Shown: positions 51,245 through 60,684 of the stretch, piece after piece
Numbering within the stretch: position 1 is the stretch's first letter
Layout of the letters: each line of letters opens with the position of its first letter
Source: Roseomonas aerilata DSM 19363
GTDB taxonomy: Bacteria > Pseudomonadota > Alphaproteobacteria > Acetobacterales > Acetobacteraceae
Direction of reading: 5' to 3'
Length of the DNA: 64,000 bases
Assembly (NCBI RefSeq): GCF_000711725.1
Contig: NZ_JONP01000017.1
Coordinates: forward strand, 1 to 64,000
Position numbers and translations under genes: made by a program
The notes under the pieces: model-generated
The model's database searches: none
Told to the model about the DNA's origin: nothing
What the model saw: the letters and a program-made list of their open reading frames with translations, nothing else

Positions 51245-51556
51245 CGGGATGGATCTGGAGCTTGGCTCACCTTCCTCCCTACACAGCGTTCTTCAGGCGC
51301 TGGAATTGGTAGGCGCAGTCTACTATGGCCAGGGGCCAGGCAGACCGAGTCCCAACGATGATTCGCAACTAAACAGCTAGTTGCTTCGAGCATCCCACCC
51401 TCAGGTTGGTCGAGCTCGCCAGGTCCGGCCCGCTGCCAGCACGCTTGTTGCTCACAGAAAAATTTGTCATTCATCTAGAAGCGGCGTCCAAGGGAATCGG
51501 GCTACGCCTACCCTCGGGGGTGGTGACGGAAAAGATACGGTGACGAGAGCCAGAAC
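51245..51556. other. region upstream of the split IS481
   Basis: About 310 bp that probably includes the outer end of the IS481 element (not defined) and the promoter of the gene at 51557. No gene supported. Confidence 0.4.
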
Positions 51557-51946
51557 ATGAAAACGCTTATTATGGATTTGACCTTCGAGCAGGGCGGTAG
51601 GAGAGTCACTCAGGTACAACCACCCAAGAACGTGTGGGCAAATTATTTCGAAATCGATCTAGACGCCGGCGGTGATTATCTTCCTTCGTTTGTCTTGAGC
51701 GACCAGAAGAATGGTGGGCTTGCCGAGGAAAGGCAAGTTGTGTTGCATGATCACAACTGGACTGTCGAGGTTGGCGATGCTGGGCCTCCACGCCCAGCAA
51801 TTCTTCGCATGCTACACACTGGTGGGAACAGCTACGACTACTGGGTCTATCGCCCGGGCGACTCCGAGTTTTTGCACTTGGACTGGTTGCTCGATGCGGC
51901 TCCGAACCCGCAGAGGATCCGTGGCAGAAGATGGCTAACTATGTAA
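51557..51946 (+). CDS. hypothetical 129-aa protein
   Basis: Begins MKTLIMDLTFEQGGRRVTQV and ends PQRIRGRRWLTM. It contains many aromatic and Asp/Gly residues (WANYFEIDLDAGGDYLPSFV, YDYWVYRPGDSEFLHLDWLL). No signal or membrane segment. Lower GC than the core genome. It has no operon partner, being isolated between the split IS481 and a NYN remnant. I do not recognise a family. The clean frame and atypical composition suggest a transferred gene. Confidence 0.5.
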   Translation: MKTLIMDLTFEQGGRRVTQVQPPKNVWANYFEIDLDAGGDYLPSFVLSDQKNGGLAEERQVVLHDHNWTVEVGDAGPPRPAILRMLHTGGNSYDYWVYRPGDSEFLHLDWLLDAAPNPQRIRGRRWLTM

Positions 51947-52027
51947 TCAGGAAGTCGCTCGCTAGGCCACTATCACGCGGCTCACTTGCTAGTTGAGTGT
52001 CGCGGCGCCTGCGGGACCCCTGTCCAT

Positions 52028-52230
52028 TGGGGTTTCCGCTCGGTGGCGGCGGGACCGGATCACGTTGGTGGCCGGCGACAGCGACCACGGGCCTACACGA
52101 TGACGCAGCTCGTGCAGACGGCTTCGCGGTGATGGTGCTATACTGGGCGCATGCCAGTCGTGAGCTGCGGGGGGCAGCTACAGCCTTTCACAGCTTGAAT
52201 CCCTACATCGCAGATCTGGCGCTCGTCTGA
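52028..52230 (+). pseudogene. NYN-domain gene fragment (copy 3)
   Basis: Matches the last third of the gene at 1895-2433. The motif RDRITLVAGDSDHGPTR is in one frame, and the end ADGFAVMVLYWAHASRELRG, AATAFHSLNPYIADLALV is in another, with a small deletion and frameshift between them. The N-terminal two-thirds are missing. It lies tail-to-tail with the 79-aa gene at 52363-52602, as copy 1 does with its truncated partner. Confidence 0.75.
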
Positions 52231-52362
52231 CCATCGGGCCGAAGGCGTGCCGCCATTCGGTTCGTACACCAGCGCCTGGATGGAAGGGCCTGAGTGCGAT
52301 CCTTACCCATGTCTGCGCCGCACCGCACACCGCTAACACCGCACGAGTAGCCGCCCCGAGGC

Positions 52363-52602
52363 TCAGGCGGCGTGAGGCTTGCGGCCCTTCGCCTCCATCT
52401 CCGAGCGTTCCTTCCAGAAGATCATATCCGCCTCCTTGCTGAACATCACCCGAACGCCGGTAGCGCCCTTGCTCATCCGGAGGTTCCCGCCGTTCTGGGC
52501 CCGGTGCTCGGCCACCCAGCGCTTGAACGTCGGGTCCTCAGCGGAGCTCCCCGCGAACTCGAGCACCCCGGCAATCTCTTCCTGCTTGCGACGCTTGACC
52601 AT
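52363..52602 (-). CDS. conserved 79-aa small basic protein (copy 3)
   Basis: Nearly identical to the protein at 5141-5380: MVKRRKQEEIAGVLEFAGSS at the start and EMEAKGRKPHAA at the end, with substitutions at about eight positions. Both copies keep an open frame, so the protein is probably made. Function unknown; the basic start and Trp/Arg centre would suit nucleic-acid binding. It lies near the 3' end of the tRNA-Gly gene, at the right border of the accessory region. Confidence 0.7.
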   Translation of the reverse strand: MVKRRKQEEIAGVLEFAGSSAEDPTFKRWVAEHRAQNGGNLRMSKGATGVRVMFSKEADMIFWKERSEMEAKGRKPHAA

Positions 52603-52650
52603 CTGTCAGAACCCTACCGGTGTATGTGAAGACCACTGGCGCCGCATTGC

Positions 52651-52824
52651 TCAGCGGTCGCCCTGGCTGCGGCCACTCTGCGTGGCCTTGCTTACGCCGC
52701 CCTGGTTGCCCTTGCCGCTGCTGCCACCCGCACGAGCGTCCTTTGGATTAGCCTTACCGCCAGGGGCGCTCTTGCCGCCCTGAGGGGCGCGGCCGGCGGG
52801 CGGAAGGGGAGGGAGGTTGGCCAT
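52651..52824 (-). CDS. 57-aa Gly/Lys/Ser-rich small protein
   Basis: Begins MANLPPLPPAGRAPQGGKSA and continues with many Gly, Lys and Ser residues (GSSGKGNQGGVSKATQSGRS). It is low in complexity and probably disordered. The insert that carries it is missing from repeat copy A at 5.4 kb. No strong ribosome site is visible before the ATG at 52824. It could be a real small gene or a chance frame. Confidence 0.4.
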   Translation of the reverse strand: MANLPPLPPAGRAPQGGKSAPGGKANPKDARAGGSSGKGNQGGVSKATQSGRSQGDR

Positions 52825-53193
52825 GATGGTGTCTCGTGAAGGCGGTGGGGGATGACGGAGAAAACGAAGCAACCACGCCGTGGTTAGGCGTGAAGATCGC
52901 AACGTCAGGGCTCGGGGCTGAAGCGTCTGCTTGTGCTGAAGGCGCAATCGCCTGAGCGACAGCATCTCCAACTTTGCACGAACGCGGCGGTAGAAAATCA
53001 CACGATTACAAGGCAATAAACCTTGTAGACTAAATCGCCCAAGTCCCAAGCTTTGGAGACAACGGCCTCTCCGGAGAGAGAAAACGGCGATCGTTCCGAG
53101 ATCGAAGTATCAAGCTATGTGCGGAAAATGAGGCCAGAACACACGGAGAAGCGCGATCCCAACCTGCCAGAGAATAGTTGTCTCGTGGAAAGT

Positions 53194-53268
<75 letters not shown>

Positions 53269-53343
53269 GCTCCGTGTGGGGCGGCGTATGACACGGGCTG
53301 CCGGGGCTTGCAACCCCCTCTCTGCGCAGGAAAATCGCTGGAA

Positions 53344-53865
53344 ATGCCGCAAACTCCAGAAGACCTCCTCGCCCGCCTCGAAGCCGCGGGCATCCGAGCC
53401 ACCACGCACCGACACCCACCACTCCACACGGTCGCGGAGAGCAAGGTGCTGCGCGGCGCTTTGCCTGGCCTGCACGTGAAAAACCTCTTCCTCCGCGCGA
53501 GGCCCCCGCACCCCTTCCTTCTCGTCGTCGCAGAAGAGGACACGCCGCTCTCGATCAACGGCCTCGCCCGCCGCCTCGACACCGGCCGCCTCTCGATGGC
53601 GAGCGAGGTGGAACTGTGGGACCGGCTAGGCGTGCGCCCCGGTTCCGTCACCCCGTTCGCCCTGGTGAACGCCCCTGCCGGCAGCGTCCGCCTGGTGATG
53701 GACCGACGCCTTCTGGAAGGGGAGGGGCCGGTGAACCTCCACCCCCTCACCAACACGGCCACCACCGCGATCGCGGCTCCTGATCTTCGGCGCTTCCTTG
53801 AAAGCCTGGGCCACCCGCCCGAGGCGATAGACCTTGCGGAGGCCCCCGCGTCCCCGCTTGCCTGA
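53344..53865 (+). CDS. YbaK/ProX-type aminoacyl-tRNA deacylase
   Basis: 173 aa, normal for the ProX subgroup. These proteins hydrolyse wrongly charged Ala- or Cys-tRNA(Pro) in the cytoplasm. Signature regions: HPPLHTVAESKVLRGALPGL, HVKNLFLRARPPHPFLLVVA, and GVRPGSVTPFALVNAPAGSV. The Lys in HVKNLF corresponds to the conserved functional lysine. The ATG at 53344 is the only start that matches the family. It is the first gene of the housekeeping block to the right of the tRNA. Confidence 0.88.
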   Translation: MPQTPEDLLARLEAAGIRATTHRHPPLHTVAESKVLRGALPGLHVKNLFLRARPPHPFLLVVAEEDTPLSINGLARRLDTGRLSMASEVELWDRLGVRPGSVTPFALVNAPAGSVRLVMDRRLLEGEGPVNLHPLTNTATTAIAAPDLRRFLESLGHPPEAIDLAEAPASPLA

Positions 53866-53937
53866 GAGCCCGCGCGGCGCATCTATGGGGGCGAGCAGAT
53901 CGCCCGAAACGCTCCTCACGACCAGGTTGGAACCGCT

Positions 53938-54864
53938 ATGAGCACCTCTCTCGACCAAACCCAGCCCACGGCCGACGACCTGATCAAGGACGGCGACCAG
54001 CGCACCTTCATGCAGGACGTCGTCGCGGCCTCGCGCGAGGTGCCGGTGCTGGTGGACTTCTGGGCCACCTGGTGCGGCCCCTGCAAGCAGCTCACGCCCA
54101 CGCTGGAGAAGGTGGTCCGCGCCGCCGGCGGCCGCGTCCGGCTGGTCAAGATCGACATCGACAAGAACCGCGCCCTCGTCCAGCAGCTCGCCCAGCTCGG
54201 CCTGCCACTGCAATCCGTGCCGACGGTCGCCGCCTTCTGGCAGGGCCAGATCGCCGACATGTTCCAGGGCGCCCTGCCCGAGAGCGAGGTGAAGCGCTTC
54301 ACCGAGACCCTCCTGAAGATGGCGGGCGGCCAGATGCCCTCCGCCGACCTCCTGGCCGAGGCCAAGCAGGCGGCGGAAGAAGGCGACCACCAGGGCGCGC
54401 TCGAGCTCTACGGCGCCCTTGTCCAGCAGGAGCCGGAGAACGCCGCCGCCTATGCCGGCGTCGCTCGCAGCCTGATGGAACTGGGCGAGGAGGAGCAGGC
54501 CACCCAGGTGCTGGAAAGCCTCTCTCCGAAGCTGAGCGAACACCCCGATGTCAGCGCCGTCCGCAGCGCGTTGGAGCTGGCCGCGGCTGGGCGGGAGGCA
54601 CGCGGCAAGCTGGCCGAGTACGAGGCCCGCCTGGCCGCCGACCCGGACGACCACCAGGCCCGCATCGACCTCGCCATCGCCCTCAACGCCGCCGACGACC
54701 GCGCCGGCGCCACCGACGCCCTGCTGGAGGCCTTCCGCCGCGACCGCGCCTGGAACGACCAGGCCGCCCGCAAGCAGCTGCTGAAGTTCTTCGAGGCCTG
54801 GGGCTTCGAGGATCCGGCGACCAAGGCCGGCCGCCGCAAGCTCTCCTCGATGCTCTTCAGCTGA
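53938..54864 (+). CDS. thioredoxin-TPR chaperone protein (CnoX/YbbN-like)
   Basis: 308 aa. Residues 20-130 are a thioredoxin domain with the active site WCGPC (45-49), so both cysteines are present, unlike E. coli CnoX. Residues 140-305 form TPR-like repeats (AEEGDHQGALELYGALVQQE, ADDRAGATDALLEAFRRDRA) and the conserved end RRKLSSMLFS. It probably protects proteins from oxidative aggregation and passes them to folding machines. A strong hairpin follows 10 bp after the stop. Confidence 0.88.
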   Translation: MSTSLDQTQPTADDLIKDGDQRTFMQDVVAASREVPVLVDFWATWCGPCKQLTPTLEKVVRAAGGRVRLVKIDIDKNRALVQQLAQLGLPLQSVPTVAAFWQGQIADMFQGALPESEVKRFTETLLKMAGGQMPSADLLAEAKQAAEEGDHQGALELYGALVQQEPENAAAYAGVARSLMELGEEEQATQVLESLSPKLSEHPDVSAVRSALELAAAGREARGKLAEYEARLAADPDDHQARIDLAIALNAADDRAGATDALLEAFRRDRAWNDQAARKQLLKFFEAWGFEDPATKAGRRKLSSMLFS

Positions 54865-54873
54865 GGCAGCCCC

Positions 54874-54903
54874 GCCCGGGTGCCCCAACGAAGGCACCCG
54901 GGC
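54874..54903 (+). terminator. GC-rich hairpin after the thioredoxin gene
   Basis: GCCCGGGTGCC - 8-base loop - GGCACCCGGGC, a perfect 11-bp stem. No T-run follows, so it could end or slow transcription, or protect the message 3' end. Confidence 0.6.
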
Positions 54904-55020
54904 AACCGCCCGGCGATCAACCCGGGCGGAGGCGGCGCTGGGCAGCGGCCAGTGCCCTGGACAAGCCGCCCATCCGGCGCATCTGCCCCACCTACACGCA
55001 GGCGAACGGGAAGACCGGCC

Positions 55021-55683
55021 ATGCCTTTCAAGCCCTCCGGCCTCGCGGCCCTGCCGGCGGAGATCGCGGTGTTCCCCCTGACGGGCGCGCTTCTCCTCCC
55101 CGGTGGCCGCCTGCCGCTGAACATCTTTGAGCCGCGCTACCTCGCGCTCGTGGAGGCGAGCCTCGCCCAGGGCCGGTCCTTCGGCATGATCCAGCCCGAC
55201 CCCGCCGCCGCCGCCCAGGCCGGTGCACCCGGCCTCTACAAGGTCGGCTGCCTCGGCCGCCTCTCCTCCTTCTCCGAGACCGATGACGGCCGCTTCCTGA
55301 TCAGCCTCACCGGCACCATCCGCTTCCAGGTGGCGGCCGAACTGCCCGGGCGCGACGGCTACCGCCGGGTGCGCGCCGACTACTCGACCTTCGCGGCGGA
55401 CCTGGACGATCCCGCCTCCTCGGCCGAGCTCGACCGCCCCGCGCTGCTCGACGCGCTCCGCGCCTATTTCCGCACCCAGGGAATCGACGCGAACTGGGAA
55501 GCGATCGAGCGGCTGGAGGACGATGCCCTCGTCACTACCCTCTGCATGGTCTGCCCCTTCGAGCCCCTGGAGAAGCAGGCACTGCTGGAGGCGCCCGACC
55601 CCGCCGCCCGCGCCACGATGCTGGTTGCGATGCTCCGGATGGACAGCTTGCCCGGCACGGGCCAAGACGTGCGTCCGAGCTGA
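55021..55683 (+). CDS. LON-peptidase substrate-binding-domain protein
   Basis: 220 aa, composed only of the Lon N-terminal (PUA-like) domain: [60 protein letters not shown]. It has no AAA or protease part. Stand-alone members are common in Alphaproteobacteria next to thioredoxin and Trm112 genes, as here. Probably a protein-quality-control adaptor; the exact role is unknown. Confidence 0.88.
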   Translation: MPFKPSGLAALPAEIAVFPLTGALLLPGGRLPLNIFEPRYLALVEASLAQGRSFGMIQPDPAAAAQAGAPGLYKVGCLGRLSSFSETDDGRFLISLTGTIRFQVAAELPGRDGYRRVRADYSTFAADLDDPASSAELDRPALLDALRAYFRTQGIDANWEAIERLEDDALVTTLCMVCPFEPLEKQALLEAPDPAARATMLVAMLRMDSLPGTGQDVRPS

Positions 55684-55705
55684 GGCGAAAGCCGAGAGAG
55701 AACCC

Positions 55706-55918
55706 ATGAGCCAGACATCCGGTCCGTCCGCGGGCACCGAATCCCCCGCCGTCGATCCCCGCCTGCTGGAGATCCTCGTCTGCCCCGTCACCAAGGGCCC
55801 GCTGCGCTACGACCGCGGCGCCGGCGAACTGGTGAGCGAGGGCGCGGGCCTCGCCTACCCCATCCGCGACGGCATCCCCATCATGCTGCCCGACGAGGCC
55901 CGCCGCCTCGCTGACTGA
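55706..55918 (+). CDS. Trm112-family zinc-ribbon-like small protein
   Basis: 70 aa from the ATG at 55706. The family pattern [20 protein letters not shown] is followed by [20 protein letters not shown]. Only one Cys remains of the zinc ribbon, as is usual in proteobacterial members. Related proteins activate methyltransferases. It lies between the LON-domain gene and the DUF971 gene, 22 bp after the former. Confidence 0.85.
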   Translation: MSQTSGPSAGTESPAVDPRLLEILVCPVTKGPLRYDRGAGELVSEGAGLAYPIRDGIPIMLPDEARRLAD

Positions 55919-55924
55919 GGCGTC

Positions 55925-56296
55925 GTGCCTACCCCCACCGAGATCCGCCTGAACCGCGCCGAACGCCGGCTGGACGTGGCCTTCGACGACGGCAGCCGCT
56001 TCCAGCTGCCGGCCGAGTACCTGCGCGTGGAGAGCCCCTCCGCCGAGGTGCAGGGCCACGGCCCCGGGCAGAAGACGCTCGTCCACGGCAAGCGGGAAGT
56101 GGGGATCGTTGCGGTGGAGCCGGTCGGCCACTACGCCGTGCGCCTCGTCTTTGACGACCGCCACGACACCGGCATCTATACCTGGGACACCCTGCACCGC
56201 CTCGGGCGCGAATACCCCGCGCGCTGGGCGGAATACGAGGCGGCGCTGGCCGCCCAGGGCCTGTCGCGCGACCTCCGCGGGAGGGGGAGGGGCTGA
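55925..56296 (+). CDS. DUF971-domain protein
   Basis: 123 aa from a GTG at 55925, six bases after the preceding stop. Family pattern: IRLNRAERRLDVAFDDGSRF, VGIVAVEPVGHYAVRLVFDD, and HDTGIYTWDTLHRLGREYPA. The domain is related to the gamma-butyrobetaine hydroxylase N-terminal zinc-binding unit. The role is unknown; iron-sulphur-related functions are suspected for relatives. Its stop overlaps the likely start of the transporter gene. Confidence 0.85.
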   Translation: MPTPTEIRLNRAERRLDVAFDDGSRFQLPAEYLRVESPSAEVQGHGPGQKTLVHGKREVGIVAVEPVGHYAVRLVFDDRHDTGIYTWDTLHRLGREYPARWAEYEAALAAQGLSRDLRGRGRG

Positions 56297-57531
56297 TCCC
56301 GCTCCAGCTCCAATCCGCCCTCGGCCTGCTGGCCCTGGCCGCCCTCGCCTGGGTAGCAGGCGGCGCTGCGCGCCCCATTCCCTGGCGGGCGGTGGCGGCG
56401 GGCCTCGCCTTGCAAATCGCCCTCGGCGCCGCCCTCCTGCACATCCCGCCGCTCCGTGCCGCCTTCTCCCTCGTCGGTGACGCGGTAAACGCCCTCGCGC
56501 GCGCGACCCAGGCGGGCACGAGCCTCGTCTTCGGCTATCTCGGCGGCGCACCGCTGCCCTTCGCGGAAGCGCGGCCGGGTGGCACCTTCATCCTCTTCTT
56601 CGGGGCCCTGCCGATCGTCCTGCTGGTCGGCGCCCTCTCCGCACTGCTCTACCACTGGCGGGTGCTGCCGGGGCTCGTGCGGCTTATGTCCCGTGCGCTG
56701 CGCTCGGCCTTCGGCATCTCCGGCGCCTGCGGAGTCTCGGTCGCGGCGAATGTCTTCACCGGCATGGTGGAGGCCACGCTCTTCATCCGCCCCTGGCTGG
56801 CCAGCCTCTCCCGCTCCGAATTGCTGGTGGTCATGACCGCGGGCCTCGCGACCATCAGCGGCAACATGCTCGTCGTCTACGCCGCCATGCTCGCCAACGC
56901 CGTGCCCGACGCCGCCGGCCAGCTCCTGGCCGCCAGCCTCGTCAGCGCCCCTGCCGCCATCCTCGCCGCCCGCCTCATGATCCCCGGCGAGACCGCGCCC
57001 GAGGCCGCCGACATCGAGGCCCCGCGCCTCTACGACAGCAGCATGGACGCGCTCACCCGCGGCATCTCGGACGGGCTTTCGCTGCTGCTGAACATCATGG
57101 CCGGGCTGATCGTCTTCGTGGCGCTCGTCGCACTCATCAACATGATCCTCCAACCCCTCGCGGGCACGACGCTGGAGGCGATCGCCGGCGTCCTCCTCTG
57201 GCCGCTCGCCTTCGCCATGGGCATCGCCCCCGAGGACGCCACCGCCGCCGCCCGCCTGCTCGGCATCCGCGGCGTGGTGAACGAGTTCGTCGCCTATCTC
57301 GACATGGCCGGGGAGGGCGGCACGGCGCTAGCCCCGCGCACGAAGCTCATTCTCTCCTGGGCGCTCTGCGGCTTCGCGAACTTCGCGAGCGTCGGGATCA
57401 TGGTCTCCGGCATGGGCGCCCTCTGCCCGGAGCGCCGGGCCGAGATCGTGCGCCTCGGCCTGCCCTCGCTGCTCGCCGCCACCATTGCCTGCTGCATGAC
57501 CGGCGCGACGGTGGGCCTGCTGTCGCCCTGA
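56293..57531 (+). CDS. NupC-type concentrative nucleoside transporter
   Basis: 412 aa if it starts at the CTG at 56293, which overlaps the previous stop as CTGA and is preceded by GAGGGGGAGGGG; no ATG or GTG precedes the first membrane segment. An ATG at 56392 would remove that segment. The family motif region is plain: VSVAANVFTGMVEATLFIRP, WLASLSRSELLVVMTAGLAT, ISGNMLVVYAAMLANAVPDA, and GFANFASVGIMVSGMGALCP. About ten membrane spans. It imports nucleosides with sodium or protons. Confidence 0.85.
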   Translation: MIPLQLQSALGLLALAALAWVAGGAARPIPWRAVAAGLALQIALGAALLHIPPLRAAFSLVGDAVNALARATQAGTSLVFGYLGGAPLPFAEARPGGTFILFFGALPIVLLVGALSALLYHWRVLPGLVRLMSRALRSAFGISGACGVSVAANVFTGMVEATLFIRPWLASLSRSELLVVMTAGLATISGNMLVVYAAMLANAVPDAAGQLLAASLVSAPAAILAARLMIPGETAPEAADIEAPRLYDSSMDALTRGISDGLSLLLNIMAGLIVFVALVALINMILQPLAGTTLEAIAGVLLWPLAFAMGIAPEDATAAARLLGIRGVVNEFVAYLDMAGEGGTALAPRTKLILSWALCGFANFASVGIMVSGMGALCPERRAEIVRLGLPSLLAATIACCMTGATVGLLSP

Positions 57532-57540
57532 GGCCTCCGC

Positions 57541-58194
57541 TCAGGCCGGCCGCCGCGCCCTCAGCGCCGCCGCCAGTGTGCCATCGTCCAGCACGTCCAG
57601 CGCCCCGCCCATCGGCACGCCCTGCGCCAGCCGCGTGACGGGCACGGAGAGCGGCCGCAGGCGGTCCACCAGATAGTGCCCGGTGGTCGCGCCCTCCACG
57701 GTCGCGGGAAGCGCGAGGATCACCTCCTCCACCTCACCGCCCGCCACGCGCTCCACCAGCGGCTGGATCGACAGATCCTCCGGCCCCACGCCCGCGAGCG
57801 CCGAGAGCGTGCCGCCGAGCACGTGGTACAGCCCACGATGCGCCCCCGCCCGTTCCAGCGCCCAGAGGTCGGACACGCCCTCCACCACGCAGACCAGCCC
57901 GCGCTCCCGCCGCGGGTCGCGGCAGACCGAGCAGGGATCGCGCGAATCGAGGTTCCCACAGACGCGGCAGGGCCGAACCGCCTCCGCCGCCGCCTCCAGC
58001 GCACTGGCCAGCGGGATCATCAGGCGCTGCGGATCCTGCAGCATCTTCAGCACCGCACGCCGTGCGGAGCGCCGCCCAAGACCCGGCAGACGGGACAGAA
58101 GATGAATGAGCTGCTCCACCGGGTCATTCGGCGGAACCGCTCCCGGGGCGGGCGCAACGCGCACGGAGGAGGCATCGAAGGGCATCCTCTTCAT
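57541..58194 (-). CDS. recR: recombination protein RecR
   Basis: 217 aa, slightly longer than usual because of about 20 extra N-terminal residues. HhH region LIHLLSRLPGLGRRSARRAV, a Cys4 zinc finger (CRVCGNLDSRDPCSVC) and a Toprim domain (LVCVVEGVSDLWALERAGAH, GGTLSALAGVGPEDL). It acts with RecO and RecF at single-strand gaps. Last gene of dnaX-ybaB-recR, 39 bp after ybaB. Confidence 0.95.
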   Translation of the reverse strand: MKRMPFDASSVRVAPAPGAVPPNDPVEQLIHLLSRLPGLGRRSARRAVLKMLQDPQRLMIPLASALEAAAEAVRPCRVCGNLDSRDPCSVCRDPRRERGLVCVVEGVSDLWALERAGAHRGLYHVLGGTLSALAGVGPEDLSIQPLVERVAGGEVEEVILALPATVEGATTGHYLVDRLRPLSVPVTRLAQGVPMGGALDVLDDGTLAAALRARRPA

Positions 58195-58233
58195 ATGGTG
58201 ATGCCGCCCCCCCTCCGCATCAGAATGGCCGCA

Positions 58234-58578
58234 TCAGAACGGCAGCTTGAAGCCGCCCAGCCCGCCGCCGCCCATGCCCGGGATGTTCAGGCCGGAGGTC
58301 GCCTTGGACATCTCCTCCGCCATCATCGCCTCCACCTTTGCCTTCGCGTCGGCATGGGCGGCGATGATCAGGTCCTCCAGCACTTCGCGCTCATCGGCCG
58401 AGAGGAGAGAGGGATCGATCACGATGCCCTTCAGGTCGCCCTTGCCTGAGAGCGTCACGCGCACCATCCCGGCGCCCGCCTGCCCCTCCATCGTGGCGGC
58501 CTCCAGCGTCGCCTGCATCTCGGCCATCTTGGCCTGCATCTGCTGCGCCTGCTTCAGCATGTTGCCCAGGTTCTTCAT
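58234..58578 (-). CDS. YbaB/EbfC nucleoid-associated protein
   Basis: 114 aa. The start [20 protein letters not shown] and the centre [20 protein letters not shown] match the family, which binds DNA as a dimer and shapes the nucleoid. It is 28 bp after dnaX and 39 bp before recR in the standard operon. Confidence 0.95.
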   Translation of the reverse strand: MKNLGNMLKQAQQMQAKMAEMQATLEAATMEGQAGAGMVRVTLSGKGDLKGIVIDPSLLSADEREVLEDLIIAAHADAKAKVEAMMAEEMSKATSGLNIPGMGGGGLGGFKLPF

Positions 58579-58606
58579 CGGCGGTCCTCGCGGTCAGGAA
58601 AGGGGT

Positions 58607-60619
58607 TCAGGGCCGGTCCATGCCGGCGGGCTCGGCGTCGAGCGGGGCGAAGCCGGGATCGCCCTCGGCCGGAAGGTAGCCCACCTCGTCCTCCTCCACC
58701 GGCTCGCCGTCATTGGCAAGGCCGGGAAGGAGTTCGGGTGGCGGCAACCCGTAGGCATCGAGATTGGAGTCCCGCACCTCCCGGATCTGCGCGCCGGGAA
58801 AGGCCTGCATGACCGCCAGCACCAGCGGATGCGTGCCCGCCACCTCCAGACGCGCAGCCTTCGCCTCGCGCGACTGCTCGGCGATTGTCGGCTCGCCCGG
58901 CGCGTTGGAAAGCGAGACGGTCCAGCGCGCGCCCGTCGTTTCCTGCAGCAAGGCGGTGAGCTGCCCTGCAAGATCGCGCGGCGCGTCGGGCCGCGTCCGC
59001 AGCTCGATCCGCCCTTCAGCAAATTTAACGAGATGGACGCTGTGCACGAGATGCGCGTGCAGCATCGGCCTCCGCCCGGAGGCGAGCGCCACGACCTCGC
59101 GGAAAGTGGTGGGGGAGGGGGCCGGGGCTGCCACTGTCTCGGGCGGCATAGCCGGTGCCGCCTCCGCCATCACCGGCGCACCACCAGCGACGGCCCGCAG
59201 CCCGCCACCGGAAGGGGCGCCGATCGAGGCCGTGGCCACCGCGCTCGCCATAGCGCCGGCAGGCGCCGGCCCCGCGCCGCGTGGCGCCGGCCCACCGGCC
59301 TGCCCCGCCGGCGTCCCGGAAAGCCGGCGCACGATCTCGCCGGGCGTCGGCATCTCGGCCAGATGCGCTAGCCGGATGAGCACCATCTCCGCCGCCGCGC
59401 GCCGGTCGGGGCTCTCGGCCACCTCGCCGATCCCACGCAGCAGCACCTGCCAGGCGCGGCCGAGCACGGGAATCGTCAGCGTCTCCGCCAGCGCCCCGCC
59501 GCGAACCCGCTCCGTCTCGGGGATGGAGGGATCGTTCCGCAAGCCCGGCACGGCGCGAAAGCGCGTTAGAGTGTGCGTCAGCTCCGCCATGTCGGCCAGC
59601 ACCACGCCGGGATCGGCGCCGCGCTCATGCGCGCGGTCCATCCCCGCCAGCAGGCCCGGCAGGTCGCCGCGCATGGCGGCCTCCATCAGGTCGAGCACGA
59701 GGGCGCGGTCGGCGAGGCCGAGCATGTCCCGCACCCCCTCCGCCGTCACGACGCCGCCCTCGGTCGGCATGGCGATCGCCTGGTCGAGCAGGGAAAGCCC
59801 GTCGCGCACCGAGCCGTCCGCCGCGCGCGCGATCATCGCCAGCGCCTCCGGCTCGATCGAGGCGCCCTCCTTCTCCGCGATGCCCGCGAAATGCGCCCGC
59901 AGCACCTCCTGCGGCACGCGGCGCAGGTCGAAGCGCTGGCAGCGCGAGAGGATGGTCGCCGGAACCTTGCGGATCTCGGTGGTGGCGAACAGGAACTTCA
60001 CCTGCGGCGGCGGTTCCTCCAGCGTCTTGAGCAGCGCGTTGAACGCCGCCCCGGACAGCATGTGAACCTCGTCGAGGATGTAGACCTTGAAGCGCCCCTG
60101 GCTCGGCCGGAAGCGCACGGCCTCGCGGATCTCGCGCACGTTGTCGACGCTGTTGTTGGACGCCGCGTCCAGCTCCATCACGTCCGGGTGGCGGTCCGCC
60201 AGGATAGCGCGGCACTCCGGGCACACACCGCAGGGATCGGCTGTCGGCCCGCCCTTGCCGTCCGGCCCGATGCAGTTCAGCGCGCGGGCGATGATGCGGG
60301 CGGTGGTCGTCTTTCCCACCCCGCGCACGCCCGTCAGCATGAAGGCATGCGCCACGCGGTTCTGCGCGAAGGCGTTCCGCAGCGTGCGGACCAGCGCCTC
60401 CTGCCCGATGAGGTCGTTGAAATCCTGAGGCCGGTACTTCCGCGCCAGCACCCGATAGGGCTGCGAGGGCTCGGCGGGAGACGAGGCGGAAATCGGCGCG
60501 GGCGGAGCCGCGGCGGGAACGGGTGCCGGATCGGGATCGCCGAAGAGACCCGGTCCCTCCATCGGAGGCTCCGGCAGCTCGTCCGACGTTTCTGGCGAGA
60601 GATCGGTGTCGCTGGTCAT
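58607..60619 (-). CDS. dnaX: DNA polymerase III subunit gamma/tau
   Basis: 670 aa from the ATG at 60619; the open frame to 60679 overlaps the SRP RNA side and lacks a better start. AAA+ core: Walker A FMLTGVRGVGKTTTARIIAR, the Cys4 zinc site (CIGPDGKGG and CGVCPECRAI), and YILDEVHMLSGAAFNALLKT. A Pro/Ala-rich linker leads to the tau-specific tail. It loads the beta clamp and organises the replisome. Starts the dnaX-ybaB-recR operon. Confidence 0.95.
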   Translation of the reverse strand: MTSDTDLSPETSDELPEPPMEGPGLFGDPDPAPVPAAAPPAPISASSPAEPSQPYRVLARKYRPQDFNDLIGQEALVRTLRNAFAQNRVAHAFMLTGVRGVGKTTTARIIARALNCIGPDGKGGPTADPCGVCPECRAILADRHPDVMELDAASNNSVDNVREIREAVRFRPSQGRFKVYILDEVHMLSGAAFNALLKTLEEPPPQVKFLFATTEIRKVPATILSRCQRFDLRRVPQEVLRAHFAGIAEKEGASIEPEALAMIARAADGSVRDGLSLLDQAIAMPTEGGVVTAEGVRDMLGLADRALVLDLMEAAMRGDLPGLLAGMDRAHERGADPGVVLADMAELTHTLTRFRAVPGLRNDPSIPETERVRGGALAETLTIPVLGRAWQVLLRGIGEVAESPDRRAAAEMVLIRLAHLAEMPTPGEIVRRLSGTPAGQAGGPAPRGAGPAPAGAMASAVATASIGAPSGGGLRAVAGGAPVMAEAAPAMPPETVAAPAPSPTTFREVVALASGRRPMLHAHLVHSVHLVKFAEGRIELRTRPDAPRDLAGQLTALLQETTGARWTVSLSNAPGEPTIAEQSREAKAARLEVAGTHPLVLAVMQAFPGAQIREVRDSNLDAYGLPPPELLPGLANDGEPVEEDEVGYLPAEGDPGFAPLDAEPAGMDRP

Positions 60620-60684
60620 CCGGGCCGCAGGTTTGGGGCGGCCTGGGCCGCCAGGCGATCTGATGGGGCAGGACCCCAAAGGGT

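Noticed and set aside
53000-53100. Small conserved peptide (GLGRFSLQGL...) in both direct repeats
   Set aside because: It shares a reading frame in both copies, but this could follow from DNA-level conservation; there is no ribosome site, and the frame runs into unrelated sequence.
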